NCBI RefSeq assembly: GCF_003640665.1 | Contig: NZ_QQXL01000007.1 | Coordinates: 1 to 64,000 of the forward strand | DNA: 64,000 nucleotides | Direction of reading: 5' to 3' | Source of the DNA: Galactobacter caseinivorans | GTDB lineage: Bacteria; Actinomycetota; Actinomycetes; Actinomycetales; Micrococcaceae | In this document: one piece after another, positions 1-9,147 of the stretch | How positions within the stretch are numbered: position 1 is the stretch's first letter | How the letters are laid out: every line of letters starts with the position of its first letter | Program-made: the position numbers and the translations under genes | The notes under the pieces: model-generated | What the model was told of the DNA's origin: nothing | Seen by the model: the letters and a program-made list of their open reading frames with translations, nothing else | Databases searched by the model: none

Positions 1-53
1 TACACCGCCCTCTCACGGCGGCAGCACGGGTTCAAATCCCGTTGGGGTCACCA
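1..53 (+). tRNA. tRNA-Glu (CTC anticodon), 5' truncated by window edge
   Basis: The window opens inside a tRNA. The anticodon stem CCGCC/GGCGG encloses the loop CTCTCAC, giving anticodon CTC (glutamate). A T-arm ACGGG-TTCAAAT-CCCGT, an acceptor strand and an encoded CCA (51-53) follow. The D-arm and 5' acceptor strand lie outside the window. A strong terminator follows six bases after the CCA, so this is the last gene of its transcript. Confidence 0.93.
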
Positions 54-58
54 AGGTC

Positions 59-96
59 AAGGGACCGGTTCTTCGGAACCGGTCCCTTGTTCTTTT
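59..96 (+). terminator. Intrinsic terminator of tRNA-Glu
   Basis: A perfect 13-bp stem AAGGGACCGGTTC (59-71) / GAACCGGTCCCTT (76-88) closes a TTCG tetraloop and is followed by GTTCTTTT. This is one of the cleanest rho-independent terminators in the window. Confidence 0.93.
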
Positions 97-161
97 CCAG
101 GCACGACGCTGGCTCCTGTTCTTTTCCAGGCACGACGCTGGCTTCCAGGCACGGCGCTGGC
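88..161. repeat. Short tandem repeats between tRNA terminator and thiL
   Basis: A 27-base unit, TGTTCTTTTCCAGGCACGAC followed by GCTGGCT, occurs at 88-114 and again exactly at 117-143. A third, shortened and slightly diverged copy (TCCAGGCACGGCGCTGGC) lies at 144-161. The first copy overlaps the terminator T-tract. The core GCACGACG, read on the minus strand as CGTCGTGC, recurs in the repeats downstream of ftsY (46124-46186). No function can be assigned. Confidence 0.85.
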
Positions 162-177
162 CTGGGACGATGGATGC

Positions 178-1248
178 GTGAGCACTCCTGATTCCCCCGA
201 GCAGCCCCCGGCGCCCGCTGGTACCGTCGCCGAGGCGAGCGAATCCCGCATCATCGAGATCCTCCTCGCGTCCTACCCGCAGGCCGCGCCCGCAGCCGCT
301 GAGACTCACGCCCACGCGGCCGGCTCCGGCGTGCTGCTGGGCATGGGCGACGACGCGGCGCTGCTTCGCTTCCCGGGCGGGCGCGTACTCACCACCGTGG
401 ACAGCCTGGTGGAGGGGCAGGATTTTCTGCGCGAATGGCCCTGCGGCTACCGCACCACGGGGCGGGACGTCGGTTTCAAGTCCACGGCCCAGAACGTCTC
501 CGATATCAACGCGATGGGCGGCCGCTCGGTCGGCGCGCTGGTGGCGCTCTCCCTGCCCCGCGACGTCGAGCTGGCCTGGGTGCAGGGCTACGCCCAGGGT
601 GTGAGCGACGCCGCGCGGGTCCTTGGCGCGGACGGCTTTGGCATCGTGGGCGGGGACCTGAGCCTGGCCGGCGAGGTGACCGCCACCATGACGGTCCTTG
701 GCTCCCCGGGGGAGGCAGTCGTCACCAGGTCCGGCGCCAAGGCGGGGGATCGCATCGTGGTGGCCGGGCACCACCTGGGACGAGCCGACGCGGCGCTGTC
801 CCTGCTCAACTCCACCGAGCCCCAAGACCGGGTGGAGACCTGGGGTGATCTGGAGCGCCGCGTGGCGGAGGCCATGTTCCGGCCGCTGCCCCCGCTGTCC
901 GTGGGCCCGGAGGCGTGCCGCGTCCTGACCTCCCTGATGGATGTCTCAGATGGTCTCCTCAGGGACGCCTCGAGGATTGCCGCGGCCTCCGGAGTGGCCC
1001 TGCGCCTGGACCCTGCTGCCATCGACGAGGAGGGCGCTCGCTTGAGCGGCTGGGCCGGGCGCCACGCCGGTGACGCGGTACGTCGCGTGCTGCTGGGCGG
1101 CGAGGACCACCTGCTGCTGGGCACCTGCCCGCCGCACGGCCCGCTCCCTGATGGGTTCCGCGAGCTAGGAACGGTGACCGACGGGCAGGGTGTGTGGCTG
1201 GGGGAGCGCAGCCTCGACGCGGCGCGCGGCTTTGATCACTTCTCGTAG
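178..1248 (+). CDS. thiL: Thiamine-monophosphate kinase
   Basis: ThiL phosphorylates thiamine monophosphate to the active cofactor thiamine diphosphate in the cytoplasm. The 356-residue product has the AIR-synthase-like fold signature: GMGDDAALL at about residues 55-63 (the Mg/ATP loop), TVDSLVEGQDF, and the conserved block GRDVGFKSTAQNVSDINAMG. It also carries GIVGGDLS and the C-terminal MDVSDGLLRDASRIA motif. Length is normal for the family. The GTG start at 178 gives about 25 poorly conserved N-terminal residues before the domain. No strong Shine-Dalgarno is visible (only GGGA at 164-167), so the exact start is uncertain. No other thiamine gene is adjacent. Confidence 0.93.
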   Translation: MSTPDSPEQPPAPAGTVAEASESRIIEILLASYPQAAPAAAETHAHAAGSGVLLGMGDDAALLRFPGGRVLTTVDSLVEGQDFLREWPCGYRTTGRDVGFKSTAQNVSDINAMGGRSVGALVALSLPRDVELAWVQGYAQGVSDAARVLGADGFGIVGGDLSLAGEVTATMTVLGSPGEAVVTRSGAKAGDRIVVAGHHLGRADAALSLLNSTEPQDRVETWGDLERRVAEAMFRPLPPLSVGPEACRVLTSLMDVSDGLLRDASRIAAASGVALRLDPAAIDEEGARLSGWAGRHAGDAVRRVLLGGEDHLLLGTCPPHGPLPDGFRELGTVTDGQGVWLGERSLDAARGFDHFS

Positions 1249-1255
1249 GGCTGGC

Positions 1256-1966
1256 CTAGTTGCGCAGGGCGGAGGTGAGCTGCGCGGCCACCCGGCAGAT
1301 GGCTTCCGCGTGCATCTTGCCTGGATGGCGGCTGAGGCGCTCAATCGGCCCAGACATGGACAGCGCCGCGATGACACGTCCGGAAGGCCCGCGCACCGGC
1401 GCGGAGACAGAGGCGACCCCAGGCTCGCGTTCGCCGAGCGACTGAGCCCACCCGCGGCGTCGAACACCGGCCAGGACCGTCGCCGTGAAGCGAGCCCCCT
1501 CCAGGCCGTCCACCAACCGGCCGTGATCCTCCCAGGCCAGCAACACCTGCGCGGCGGAGCCCGCGCGCATGGAGAGCTGCGTGCCCACGGGGATGGTGTC
1601 CCGCAGGCCCACCGGGCGCTCGGCGGAGGCCACGCACACGCGGTGCTCGCCCTGGCGGCGGAAGACCTGGGTGCTCTCTCCCGTGAGGTCTCGCAGGTGG
1701 AGCAGCAAGGGGCCGGCGGCGGAGACCAGGCGGTCCTCGCCGGCCGCGGAGGAGAGCTCCACCAGGCGCGGGCCAAGCATGAAGCGCCCGTGCACGTCCT
1801 TGGCCAGCAGGCGGTGATGAACCAGGGCCTGGGCCAGGCGGTGCACCGTGGGGCGGGCCAGGTGTGTGGTCTCCACGAGTTGCGCCAACGACGCGGGCCC
1901 TGCCTCCAGTGCGTCCAACACCTGAGCGGCCTTATCAATGACTCCAACACCACTGGGATCGTCCAT
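1256..1966 (-). CDS. IclR-family transcriptional regulator, likely of leuCD (LtbR/NdgR type)
   Basis: This 236-residue protein has an N-terminal winged helix-turn-helix (residues about 8-65, with [20 protein letters not shown] as the recognition region) and a C-terminal IclR effector domain (about 80-230, including [14 protein letters not shown] and [20 protein letters not shown]). GGAGAG sits eight bases upstream of the ATG. It is divergent from leuC across about 110 bases containing palindromes. In Corynebacterium (LtbR) and Streptomyces (NdgR), IclR regulators in this position control leuCD and amino-acid metabolism, so the same role is inferred. Its stop is seven bases from that of thiL on the opposite strand. 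Confidence 0.88.
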   Translation of the reverse strand: MDDPSGVGVIDKAAQVLDALEAGPASLAQLVETTHLARPTVHRLAQALVHHRLLAKDVHGRFMLGPRLVELSSAAGEDRLVSAAGPLLLHLRDLTGESTQVFRRQGEHRVCVASAERPVGLRDTIPVGTQLSMRAGSAAQVLLAWEDHGRLVDGLEGARFTATVLAGVRRRGWAQSLGEREPGVASVSAPVRGPSGRVIAALSMSGPIERLSRHPGKMHAEAICRVAAQLTSALRN

Positions 1967-1981
1967 GCGGGCAACTCTCCC

Positions 1982-2021
1982 ATCTCATATAACGAGATGC
2001 AAGACCGCATATTGGACGGTC
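1982..2021. promoter_or_regulatory. Candidate IclR operator/promoter region between iclR and leuC
   Basis: Two inverted repeats lie side by side: ATCTC-ATATAAC-GAGAT (1982-1998) and GACCG-CATATTGGA-CGGTC (2003-2021). TATAAC at 1988-1993 could be a leuC -10 box. Their position between the divergent regulator and leuC suggests autoregulation and leuCD control. This is inferred from symmetry and position only. Confidence 0.5.
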
Positions 2022-2078
2022 GCCGCCCAAGGTGTGAGCATTGAAGGACCAAGCAGGACACCCGGTTGGAGGAACAAG

Positions 2079-3527
2079 ATGGCGACGACGTCGCGGCCAA
2101 GCACGTTGGCTGAGAAGGTCTGGGCGGACCATGTGGTTTCGCGCGGCGAAGGGGAGGGCTCGGATCGCCGGCCTGATCTGCTCTACATCGACCTGCACCT
2201 CCTCCACGAGGTGACCTCCCCGCAGGCCTTTGAGGGCCTGCGCCTGGCAGGGCGCCCGCTGCGCCGTCCAGAGCAGACCATCGCCACCGAGGATCACAAC
2301 ACCCCCACGCTGGCGATTGATCGGCCCATCGCGGACCCCATCAGCGCCAAGCAAATCGATACGCTGCGCAACAACTGCGCCGAGTTTGGCGTGCGCTTGC
2401 ACTCGCTGGGTGACAAGGAACAGGGAATTGTGCACGTGGTGGGCCCGCAGCTGGGTCTGACTCAGCCGGGCATGACCATCGTGTGCGGAGACTCTCACAC
2501 CTCAACCCACGGCGCCTTTGGTGCCCTGGCCTTTGGCATTGGCACCTCAGAGGTGGAGCACGTCATGGCCACCCAGACGCTGCCGCTCAAGCCCTTCAAG
2601 ACCATGGCCATCACCGTGGATGGGACGCTGCGCACCGGTGTGAGCGGCAAGGACATCATCCTGGCCGTCATCGCCAAGATCGGGACGGGCGGCGGGCAGG
2701 GATACGTGCTGGAGTTCCGTGGCTCCGCCATCCGTGCGCTGTCCATGGAGGCGCGCATGACCGTGTGCAACATGTCCATCGAGGCAGGAGCACGCGCGGG
2801 CATGATTGCGCCGGATCAGAAGACCTTTGACTTTGTGCAGGGCCGCCCGCACGCGCCGCAAGGCGCGGACTGGGACGCCGCGGTGGAGTACTGGAAGACG
2901 CTGCCCACAGACGAGGGCGCCAGCTTTGACGCGGAGGTGTTCCTGGACGCCGACGAGCTGGAACCTTTCGTGACCTGGGGAACCAACCCGGGCCAGGGCG
3001 TCTCGCTCTCCGACTCCGTGCCGAACCCCGCGGAGATGGGGGATGAGAACGCTGCGGCGACGGCGCGCAAGGCCCTGGAGTACATGGGGCTGGAAGCCGG
3101 GACGCCCATGAAGGACATCCGCGTGGACACGGTCTTCTTGGGCTCCTGCACCAACTCCCGCATGGAGGACCTGCGCGCGGCGGCGGACATCATCCGTGGG
3201 CGCCAGAAGGACCCGCAGATTCGCATGATCGTGGTGCCGGGGTCCGCGCGGGTGCGGCTGGAGGCGGAGGCGGAGGGGCTGGACCGCGTCTTCACCGACT
3301 TTGGTGCCGAGTGGCGCTTTGCGGGCTGCTCCATGTGCCTGGGCATGAACCCAGACCAGCTGGCCCCGGGGGAGCGCTGCGCCTCCACCTCAAATCGCAA
3401 CTTTGAGGGCCGCCAGGGCAAGGGTGGGCGCACCCACCTGGTCTCCCCGCTGGTGGCGGCCGCCACCGCGATCCGCGGCACGCTCAGCTCACCGTCAGAC
3501 CTGCCTGCCCTGCAGCCGGTCGCCTGA
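2079..3527 (+). CDS. leuC: 3-isopropylmalate dehydratase large subunit
   Basis: LeuC and LeuD form the [4Fe-4S] isopropylmalate isomerase that interconverts 2- and 3-isopropylmalate in leucine synthesis. The 482-residue product has the aconitase-type motifs [27 protein letters not shown], the substrate/Fe-S region [29 protein letters not shown], and two cysteine-containing loops, [14 protein letters not shown] and [14 protein letters not shown], that ligate the cluster. The reading frame is open further upstream to 1938, but ATG 2079 is chosen because GGAGGA (2068-2073) lies five bases before it and homologues start there. leuD follows after 32 bases. Confidence 0.95.
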   Translation: MATTSRPSTLAEKVWADHVVSRGEGEGSDRRPDLLYIDLHLLHEVTSPQAFEGLRLAGRPLRRPEQTIATEDHNTPTLAIDRPIADPISAKQIDTLRNNCAEFGVRLHSLGDKEQGIVHVVGPQLGLTQPGMTIVCGDSHTSTHGAFGALAFGIGTSEVEHVMATQTLPLKPFKTMAITVDGTLRTGVSGKDIILAVIAKIGTGGGQGYVLEFRGSAIRALSMEARMTVCNMSIEAGARAGMIAPDQKTFDFVQGRPHAPQGADWDAAVEYWKTLPTDEGASFDAEVFLDADELEPFVTWGTNPGQGVSLSDSVPNPAEMGDENAAATARKALEYMGLEAGTPMKDIRVDTVFLGSCTNSRMEDLRAAADIIRGRQKDPQIRMIVVPGSARVRLEAEAEGLDRVFTDFGAEWRFAGCSMCLGMNPDQLAPGERCASTSNRNFEGRQGKGGRTHLVSPLVAAATAIRGTLSSPSDLPALQPVA

Positions 3528-3559
3528 GCCCGCGTCGCGTCAGAATCTAAGGAGACACC

Positions 3560-4159
3560 ATGGACAAGTTCACCTCCCACACCGGCATCGGCGTCCCGCT
3601 GCATTCCTCCAATGTGGACACCGACCAGATCATCCCGGCCGTGTATCTGAAGCGGATCACCAAGACCGGATTTGAGGATGCGCTCTTTGCCAACTGGCGC
3701 CAGAACCCGGAGTTCATCCTGAACCAGGAGCCGTACAACCGCGGCTCCGTCCTGGTGGCCGGCCCAGACTTTGGCACCGGTTCCTCGCGTGAGCACGCCG
3801 TCTGGGCTCTGCGGGATTACGGGTTCAAGGCAGTGATTTCCGCCCGCTTTGCGGATATCTTCCGTGGCAACTCCGGCAAGCAGGGGCTGCTGGCAGCAGA
3901 GGTGGAACAGGGCGATGTTGAGCTGATCTGGAAGGAGCTGGAGAACTCCCCGGGCACAGAGGTCACCGTGGATTTGCCCTCCCGCACGGTCAGTGTCGGC
4001 TCGCTCACCGTGCCCTTTGTCATTGACCCGGACACCGCCTGGCGCCTGTCGGAGGGGCTGGATGATATTGACCTGACCCTGCGCAAGGAGGCGGATATCA
4101 CGGAATACGAGAACCGCCGCCCCGGTTATAAACCTCGGACACTACCGGCTCGCTCCTGA
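3560..4159 (+). CDS. leuD: 3-isopropylmalate dehydratase small subunit
   Basis: This is the swivel subunit that completes the LeuCD isomerase. The 199-residue product shows the family signature [23 protein letters not shown] near the N terminus and the phosphate-binding loop [17 protein letters not shown] at about residues 72-88. An AAGGAGA ribosome site lies six bases before the ATG. It is co-oriented and almost certainly co-transcribed with leuC. The length matches the family. Confidence 0.95.
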   Translation: MDKFTSHTGIGVPLHSSNVDTDQIIPAVYLKRITKTGFEDALFANWRQNPEFILNQEPYNRGSVLVAGPDFGTGSSREHAVWALRDYGFKAVISARFADIFRGNSGKQGLLAAEVEQGDVELIWKELENSPGTEVTVDLPSRTVSVGSLTVPFVIDPDTAWRLSEGLDDIDLTLRKEADITEYENRRPGYKPRTLPARS

Positions 4160-4214
4160 GCTGGCCCGGCGCGCCGCCAGAGCGCCCCAAAGGGCGTCAG
4201 CTCGGCTGGCTGGG

Positions 4215-4220
4215 TATGAT
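4215..4220 (+). promoter_or_regulatory. Putative -10 box of the murA operon
   Basis: TATGAT preceded by GGG lies in the 115-base gap between leuD and murA, 55 bases ahead of the murA start. No convincing -35 hexamer is visible 17 bases upstream. It would supply the murA-plsC-gpsA-ddl operon with its own promoter. Confidence 0.45.
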
Positions 4221-4274
4221 GATCCAGCCCCTGGAAACCCACGGGGCGCTCGACGACGGCGAGGTGCCAGAAGC

Positions 4275-5606
4275 GTGTTGAACAAGGTCCTGACGATCAA
4301 CGGGGGGCAGCCCCTCAAGGGAACCGTGGCTGTTCGCGGTGCCAAGAACCTGGTCCCCAAGGCGATGGTTGCCGCCCTGTTGGGTGACTCACCGTCGGTG
4401 CTGCGCAATGTCCCGGAGATCAAGGACGTGGACGTAGTCACGGGTCTCCTGAACATTCACGGCGTCACCGTGGACAAGGATTCCGTCACCGGAGACCTCA
4501 CGCTGAACCCGGCCGCGGCCAAGTCCGCCTCCTCCAAGGAGATTGACGCGTACGCGGGGGACTCCCGCATCCCGATCCTCTTCTGTGGGCCGCTGATGCA
4601 CACCATCGGCGAGGCGTTCATCCCTGACCTGGGTGGTTGCCGCATTGGCGACCGCCCCATTGACTACCACCTCAACGTGCTGCGCGAGTTTGGTGCCGTG
4701 GTGGACAAGGCCCCCAACGGCATCACCATCTCCGCGCGCAACGGGCTGCACGGAGCCAAGCTTCACCTTCCCTTCCCCAGCGTGGGCGCCACCGAACAGG
4801 TGCTGCTGACCGCGGTCAAGGCCCACGGCGTGACGGAGCTGAAGAACGCGGCCATGGAGCCAGAGATCATGGACTTGATCTCCGTGCTGCAGAAGATGGG
4901 CGCCATCATCAACGTGCGCAGCGAGCGCACGCTGGTCATCGAGGGCGTCACCCAGCTGCGTGGATACGACCACACGGCGCTTCCGGATCGCAACGAGGGT
5001 GCCTCCTGGGCCTCCGCTGCGTTGGCCACGGGTGGCGACATCCTGGTGCAGGGCGCTGACCAGAAGGATCTGTCCGCCTTTTTGAACACCTACCGCAAGC
5101 TCGGCGGCGAGTTTGATGTGGTGGGTGATGGCATCCGCTTCTATCACCCCGGCGGCGAGCTGAACCCGCTGGTCGTGGAGACGGACGTGCACCCCGGCTT
5201 CATGACGGATTGGCAGCAGCCGCTGGTCGTGGCTCTGACGCAGGCGCAGGGCGTGTCGATTGTGCACGAGACCGTGTACGAGAACCGCTTTGGCTTCACC
5301 GACGCCCTGGTGCGCATGGGTGCAACCATCCAGCTGCACCGCGAGTGCCTTGGCTCCAATCCCTGCCGCTTTGGCCAGCGCGATTTCTTGCACTCCGCGG
5401 TCATCACGGGCCGGGCGCCGTTGCACGGTGCCGACTTTGTGATCCCGGACCTGCGCGGCGGCTTCTCGCACGTGATCGCTGCCCTGGCGGCGGAGGGAAC
5501 CTCTAACGCCAGCGGCATTGAGCTCATCAACCGCGGCTACGAGCACTTCCTGGACAAGCTGCAGGGGCTTGGCGCCGACGTGGAGCTGCGGGACGCGGCA
5601 CTCTGA
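4275..5606 (+). CDS. murA: UDP-N-acetylglucosamine 1-carboxyvinyltransferase
   Basis: MurA transfers enolpyruvate from PEP to UDP-GlcNAc, the first committed cytoplasmic step of peptidoglycan synthesis and the fosfomycin target. The 443-residue product has the EPSP-synthase fold with N-terminal INGGQPLKGTVAVRGAKN. The active-site loop GGCRIGDRPIDYHL includes Cys122, which aligns with the catalytic cysteine; fosfomycin-resistant Asp variants lack it. The start is GTG 4275 or the adjacent TTG 4278; neither has a strong ribosome site. Its TGA overlaps the plsC ATG by one base, heading a coupled operon plsC-gpsA-ddl. Confidence 0.94.
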   Translation: MLNKVLTINGGQPLKGTVAVRGAKNLVPKAMVAALLGDSPSVLRNVPEIKDVDVVTGLLNIHGVTVDKDSVTGDLTLNPAAAKSASSKEIDAYAGDSRIPILFCGPLMHTIGEAFIPDLGGCRIGDRPIDYHLNVLREFGAVVDKAPNGITISARNGLHGAKLHLPFPSVGATEQVLLTAVKAHGVTELKNAAMEPEIMDLISVLQKMGAIINVRSERTLVIEGVTQLRGYDHTALPDRNEGASWASAALATGGDILVQGADQKDLSAFLNTYRKLGGEFDVVGDGIRFYHPGGELNPLVVETDVHPGFMTDWQQPLVVALTQAQGVSIVHETVYENRFGFTDALVRMGATIQLHRECLGSNPCRFGQRDFLHSAVITGRAPLHGADFVIPDLRGGFSHVIAALAAEGTSNASGIELINRGYEHFLDKLQGLGADVELRDAAL

Positions 5607-6397
5607 TGCGCCGCCCCGCGGAGCCGCTGCGCACCCGCATCATCTTTGCCGCCCTGGCCGGCCTGGTCCGCCCGGTGATGAATGCCTTCATTGGGCATCG
5701 GTGGGAGGGCTTTGACAAGCTTCCGGACGGCTGCATCATCGTGACCAACCACATGACGGAGATTGATCCGTTTGTGGTGGCTCACGCGATCTACTCCAAC
5801 GGCAAGTACCCCCGTTTCCTGGCCAAGCAGTCCCTGCTGAAGCTGCCCGTGGCCGGGTGGCTGTTGAAGCAGACCGGTCAGGTTCCGGTGGATCGTGGTG
5901 GCGCGGGTGCCGGGGCGTCCCTGGAGGCGGCAACCGAGTTGCTGGCGCGCGGCGGCGTCATTGGCATTTACCCGGAGGGGACGCTGACGCGGGACCCGGA
6001 TCTGTGGCCCATGAAGGGCCACACCGGGGCCGCACGCCTGGCGCTCAAAACCGGCGCGCCGGTGGTCCCCGTGGTGCATTGGGGGGACCAGGAATTCTTC
6101 CCCAGATACGGCAAGATGATCCGGCCCTTCCCGCGCAAGCGGGCAACGGTGAAAGTGGGAGACCCGATTGACCTCTCCGCGTTCCACGGCTTGCCGCTGA
6201 CCAAAAAGGTGCTCTCTGAGGCCACCGAGGTCATCATGAGCGCCATCACCGATGAGGTGCAGTCCCTGCGTGGCGGCACCCCGCCCGCCCAGCGCTGGAA
6301 CCCGCTGGCGCACGGCCAGAGCAGCACCGGGCGCCTCAAGAATCAAAACCCCGGCTCCCACCGGAATCAGGACCACGGAACGGACGGTGCAGCATGA
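5606..6397 (+). CDS. plsC: 1-acyl-sn-glycerol-3-phosphate acyltransferase
   Basis: PlsC acylates lysophosphatidic acid to phosphatidic acid at the membrane. The 263-residue product has the acyltransferase motif order: VTNHMTEIDP (NHxxxxD), FLAKQSLLKLPVAGWLLKQTGQVPVDR, and YPEGTLTRDPDLWPMKGHTG (EGTR-like, here EGTL). The C-terminal 30 residues are polar and probably unstructured. It overlaps murA by one base and gpsA by four (ATGA). The gene adjoins gpsA, which makes glycerol-3-phosphate, so the two phospholipid steps are coupled. It could prefer other lysophospholipids. Confidence 0.88.
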   Translation: MRRPAEPLRTRIIFAALAGLVRPVMNAFIGHRWEGFDKLPDGCIIVTNHMTEIDPFVVAHAIYSNGKYPRFLAKQSLLKLPVAGWLLKQTGQVPVDRGGAGAGASLEAATELLARGGVIGIYPEGTLTRDPDLWPMKGHTGAARLALKTGAPVVPVVHWGDQEFFPRYGKMIRPFPRKRATVKVGDPIDLSAFHGLPLTKKVLSEATEVIMSAITDEVQSLRGGTPPAQRWNPLAHGQSSTGRLKNQNPGSHRNQDHGTDGAA

Positions 6398-7416
6398 AGG
6401 CTTCTCCCCAGCGCATTGCCGTCATGGGTTCAGGATCGTGGGGCACCACCTTCGCTAAGGTCCTGGCGGACTCCGACCCCACCGCAGACGTGGTCCTGTG
6501 GGCCCGCCGTGCCGAGGTGGCCACCGAGATCTCCGAGTTGCACACCAACTCCACCTACCTTGGGGACCTGCCATTGCCGGCCAACATCACCGCGTCCACG
6601 GACCCGGCGGCGGTGCTCGCCGGCGCGGAGCTGGTGATCCTGGCCGTGCCGGCGCAGTCGCTGCGTCAGCAGCTCACCGAGTGGGGCAAGGCCGTGGAGC
6701 CGGGCGCCGTCCTGGTTTCCTTGATGAAGGGCCTGGAGCGCGGCACGGATCTGCGCATGACAGAGGTCATTGCCCAGGTGCTGCCTGTGGATCAGTCCCA
6801 GCTCGCAGTGGTTTCCGGGCCCAACCTGGCCAAGGAGATTGCGCGCGGGGAGCCCACCGGCTCCGTCGTTGCCGGCTCTGATCGGGACACGGTGGAGTGG
6901 ATCGCCCGCGCCTGCACCCCTTCCTACTTCCGCCCGTACACCAACTCGGACATCGTGGGTGTGGAAATTGGCGGGATCGTCAAGAACGTGATTGCCCTAG
7001 CCGTGGGCATCTGCGATGGCATGGGCATGGGGGACAACACCAAGGCCACCATCATCACGCGCGGCCTGGCAGAGACCACCCGCCTGGCCACCGCGTTGGG
7101 TGGCAGCGCAGAGACCATGGCCGGCTTGGCCGGCTTGGGTGACCTGGTCGCCACGTGCTCCTCGCCGCTCTCACGCAACCGCACCGCGGGCAGGCTGATC
7201 GGCGAGGGCAAGACCCTTGAGCAGGTGGCCCAGGAGATGACCCAGGTGGCAGAGGGCATTAAGTCCGGCGCCGCCGTGTTGGATCTGGCCGCGAATCACG
7301 GCGTAGAAATGCCCATCACGCAGGCCGTCGTGGCAGTGATTGAGGGCAAGGTGGGCGTGAGCTCCATGGCCCGCATGCTGTTGGAGCGAGATTTGAAGTC
7401 TGAGGAGATTCACTGA
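6394..7416 (+). CDS. gpsA: Glycerol-3-phosphate dehydrogenase [NAD(P)+]
   Basis: GpsA reduces dihydroxyacetone phosphate to sn-glycerol-3-phosphate for phospholipids. Here it probably also feeds the glycerol-phosphate wall polymer made by the locus at 15.7-33.6 kb. The 340-residue product has the N-terminal Rossmann signature VMGSGSWGTTFAKVLAD, the catalytic-domain block VVSGPNLAKEIARGEPTGSV, EIGGIVKNVIALAVGICDG with the catalytic Lys, and a C-terminal AGLAGLGDLVATCSSPLSRNR motif. It starts inside the plsC stop (ATGA) and its TGA overlaps the ddl ATG. Confidence 0.95.
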   Translation: MKASPQRIAVMGSGSWGTTFAKVLADSDPTADVVLWARRAEVATEISELHTNSTYLGDLPLPANITASTDPAAVLAGAELVILAVPAQSLRQQLTEWGKAVEPGAVLVSLMKGLERGTDLRMTEVIAQVLPVDQSQLAVVSGPNLAKEIARGEPTGSVVAGSDRDTVEWIARACTPSYFRPYTNSDIVGVEIGGIVKNVIALAVGICDGMGMGDNTKATIITRGLAETTRLATALGGSAETMAGLAGLGDLVATCSSPLSRNRTAGRLIGEGKTLEQVAQEMTQVAEGIKSGAAVLDLAANHGVEMPITQAVVAVIEGKVGVSSMARMLLERDLKSEEIH

Positions 7417-8540
7417 TGAGCAGCGCCCCCCGCCCCCGCGTCCTTCTGCTCTTTGGAGGGCGTTCGTCGGAGCACGCGGTCTCTTGCGTGACCGCGGCCG
7501 GGGTGATGCGAGCCATTGATCGGGACAAGTATGACGTGGTGCCGGTGGGCATCACACGTTCCGGCACCTGGACGCTGCTGGAGGGCACCACGGATTCCTT
7601 CCGCCTGGATCAGGGGCAGGTTCCGGAGATCCTGGATTCCGGGACGCACGTGCGCCTTGGTAGCGCGGGCACGGATCAAGCGCACGACGCCGTTGCTTCG
7701 CGCGGGTTGGGCGATGCGGTGGGCCTGGGCAGCGTCGACGTGGTGTTCCCGCTGTTGCACGGCCCCTACGGTGAGGACGGCACCCTCCAGGGCATGCTGG
7801 AGTTGGCGGACATTGCCTACGTGGGCTCCGGAGTGGCCGCCAGCGCCATGGGCATGGACAAGCACTACATGAAGGTGGTTTTTGAGTCCGCCGGATTGAC
7901 GGTTGGCCCGTATGAGGTCATCACGGACAAGCAGTGGCTCAACGCGCCGGAAGAGGCGCTGGCCCGCTGCGAGCGACTGGTGCGCCCCCTCTTTGTGAAG
8001 CCGTCCCGTGCGGGATCCTCGGTGGGCATCACCCGCGTGGACGTGGATGGCGATCTGCGCGCGGCCGTGGAGGCGGCGCGGATTCACGACCCCAAGGTCG
8101 TGGTGGAACAGGGCATCTCCGGCCGCGAGATTGAGTGCGGTGTGCTTGAGGGGCGCGGCGCCACGCCGACCCGCTCCTCGCTCCCCGGCGAGATCGTGGT
8201 CCAGCCCGGAGACCACGGCTTCTATGACTTTGACGCAAAGTACGTTGACGGCGCCGCGGCCAAGACCAGCTGCCCGGCTGACCTGACCCCGGAGCAGACC
8301 CAGTCCATCCGCGAACAGGCGGTGGTGGCCTTTGATTCCCTGGGCGGCGAGGGCCTCTCACGCGTTGACTTCTTCCTGACCCCCGAGGGGGAATGGGTCA
8401 TCAACGAGATCAACACCATGCCTGGGTTTACCCCCAGCAGCATGTACCCCCAGATGTGGGCGGCCAGCGGCATTGAGTATGCGGAGCTCATCGACGAGCT
8501 GGTGCAGCTGGCCCTGCACCGCAAGCGCGGACTGCGCTGA
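7416..8540 (+). CDS. ddl: D-alanine--D-alanine ligase
   Basis: Ddl makes the D-Ala-D-Ala dipeptide for the peptidoglycan stem by ATP-grasp chemistry. The 374-residue product carries LLFGGRSSEHAVSC near the N terminus, VVFPLLHGPYGEDGTLQGMLELADI, GSGVAASAMGMDKHYMK, the ATP-grasp region FVKPSRAGSSVGITRV, and the C-terminal metal-binding EINTMPGFTPSSMYPQMW. It is the last gene of the murA operon. A small GGGCT-GAGT-AGCCC hairpin (8541-8554) directly follows the stop. Confidence 0.95.
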   Translation: MSSAPRPRVLLLFGGRSSEHAVSCVTAAGVMRAIDRDKYDVVPVGITRSGTWTLLEGTTDSFRLDQGQVPEILDSGTHVRLGSAGTDQAHDAVASRGLGDAVGLGSVDVVFPLLHGPYGEDGTLQGMLELADIAYVGSGVAASAMGMDKHYMKVVFESAGLTVGPYEVITDKQWLNAPEEALARCERLVRPLFVKPSRAGSSVGITRVDVDGDLRAAVEAARIHDPKVVVEQGISGREIECGVLEGRGATPTRSSLPGEIVVQPGDHGFYDFDAKYVDGAAAKTSCPADLTPEQTQSIREQAVVAFDSLGGEGLSRVDFFLTPEGEWVINEINTMPGFTPSSMYPQMWAASGIEYAELIDELVQLALHRKRGLR

Positions 8541-8592
8541 GGGCTGAGTAGCCCCAGCGGCGGAGTTCGCCCAGCAGCCGGGACGCCGCCCC

Positions 8593-9120
8593 TTACTGAG
8601 ACGGCGTCGGTGTGGGCTTTGCCTGGCAGCGCTTGGTGGGCTGGGCCCGTTGCACGGACTCGGTGAGTGCCGTGGCGACGGAGGCGGAGGTGACCTTGGA
8701 GGTATCCAGCGTCACCTCGATGCCGGGGACGCGGCCGTAGGCGGTCAGCGTCCAGGAGTCCTTGGGCTGGTTCTCCGAGGCAATCCAGTCGACCTCCTCC
8801 ACCGTGGTGCACGGATCCGAGGTGGGGCCCGGATCCGGGGTTCCGCACCGCAGCACAATGCTGGTCGGTGTGCCCCACGATGCCGTGGACTGGCTGGTGG
8901 TGGTCCGCTTCTCCTGACCGTCAATCTCTTCCGGAAGGGAGAGCATGACCTCGGAGCAGGCGGCGGAGGCCGCTGAGGGCGCCGGTTCCACCTTCACCGG
9001 CGCGGAGCATCCGGCCAGCATGCTCAGGCCCACCCCGCCAAACAGGATCGCGCCAAGCAGGCGGCGCGGGGTGTGGCGCGGGGTGTGGGGGGCGGCGGGG
9101 GACAAGACGCGGGGACTCAC
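8593..9120 (-). CDS. DUF3515 family lipoprotein
   Basis: This 175-residue protein has an N-terminal arginine-containing signal, a hydrophobic stretch (GAILFGGVGLSMLAGC) and a lipobox LAGC. It should be lipidated and held on the outer face of the membrane. The mature part has the SEVMLSLPEEIDGQEKR start and SWGTPTSIVLRCG motif of DUF3515, whose function is unknown. GTG 9120 is preferred because GGAGAG abuts it and because the more upstream ATG at 9246 would run into the DAK gene. The gene is divergent from DAK and convergent with ddl, its usual place in Micrococcales. Confidence 0.85.
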   Translation of the reverse strand: MSPRVLSPAAPHTPRHTPRRLLGAILFGGVGLSMLAGCSAPVKVEPAPSAASAACSEVMLSLPEEIDGQEKRTTTSQSTASWGTPTSIVLRCGTPDPGPTSDPCTTVEEVDWIASENQPKDSWTLTAYGRVPGIEVTLDTSKVTSASVATALTESVQRAQPTKRCQAKPTPTPSQ

Positions 9121-9147
9121 CTCTCCAGGGTATCGCCCGCGGGTGGA

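Noticed and set aside
88-161. CRISPR array
   Set aside because: Only two to three copies with irregular 19-29 base periods and no unique spacers; no cas genes in the window.
13-825. 270-residue minus-strand frame covering the tRNA, terminator, repeats and thiL
   Set aside because: It runs across a tRNA and terminator and is antisense to ThiL; its RRAWKRT repeats only reflect the DNA repeats.
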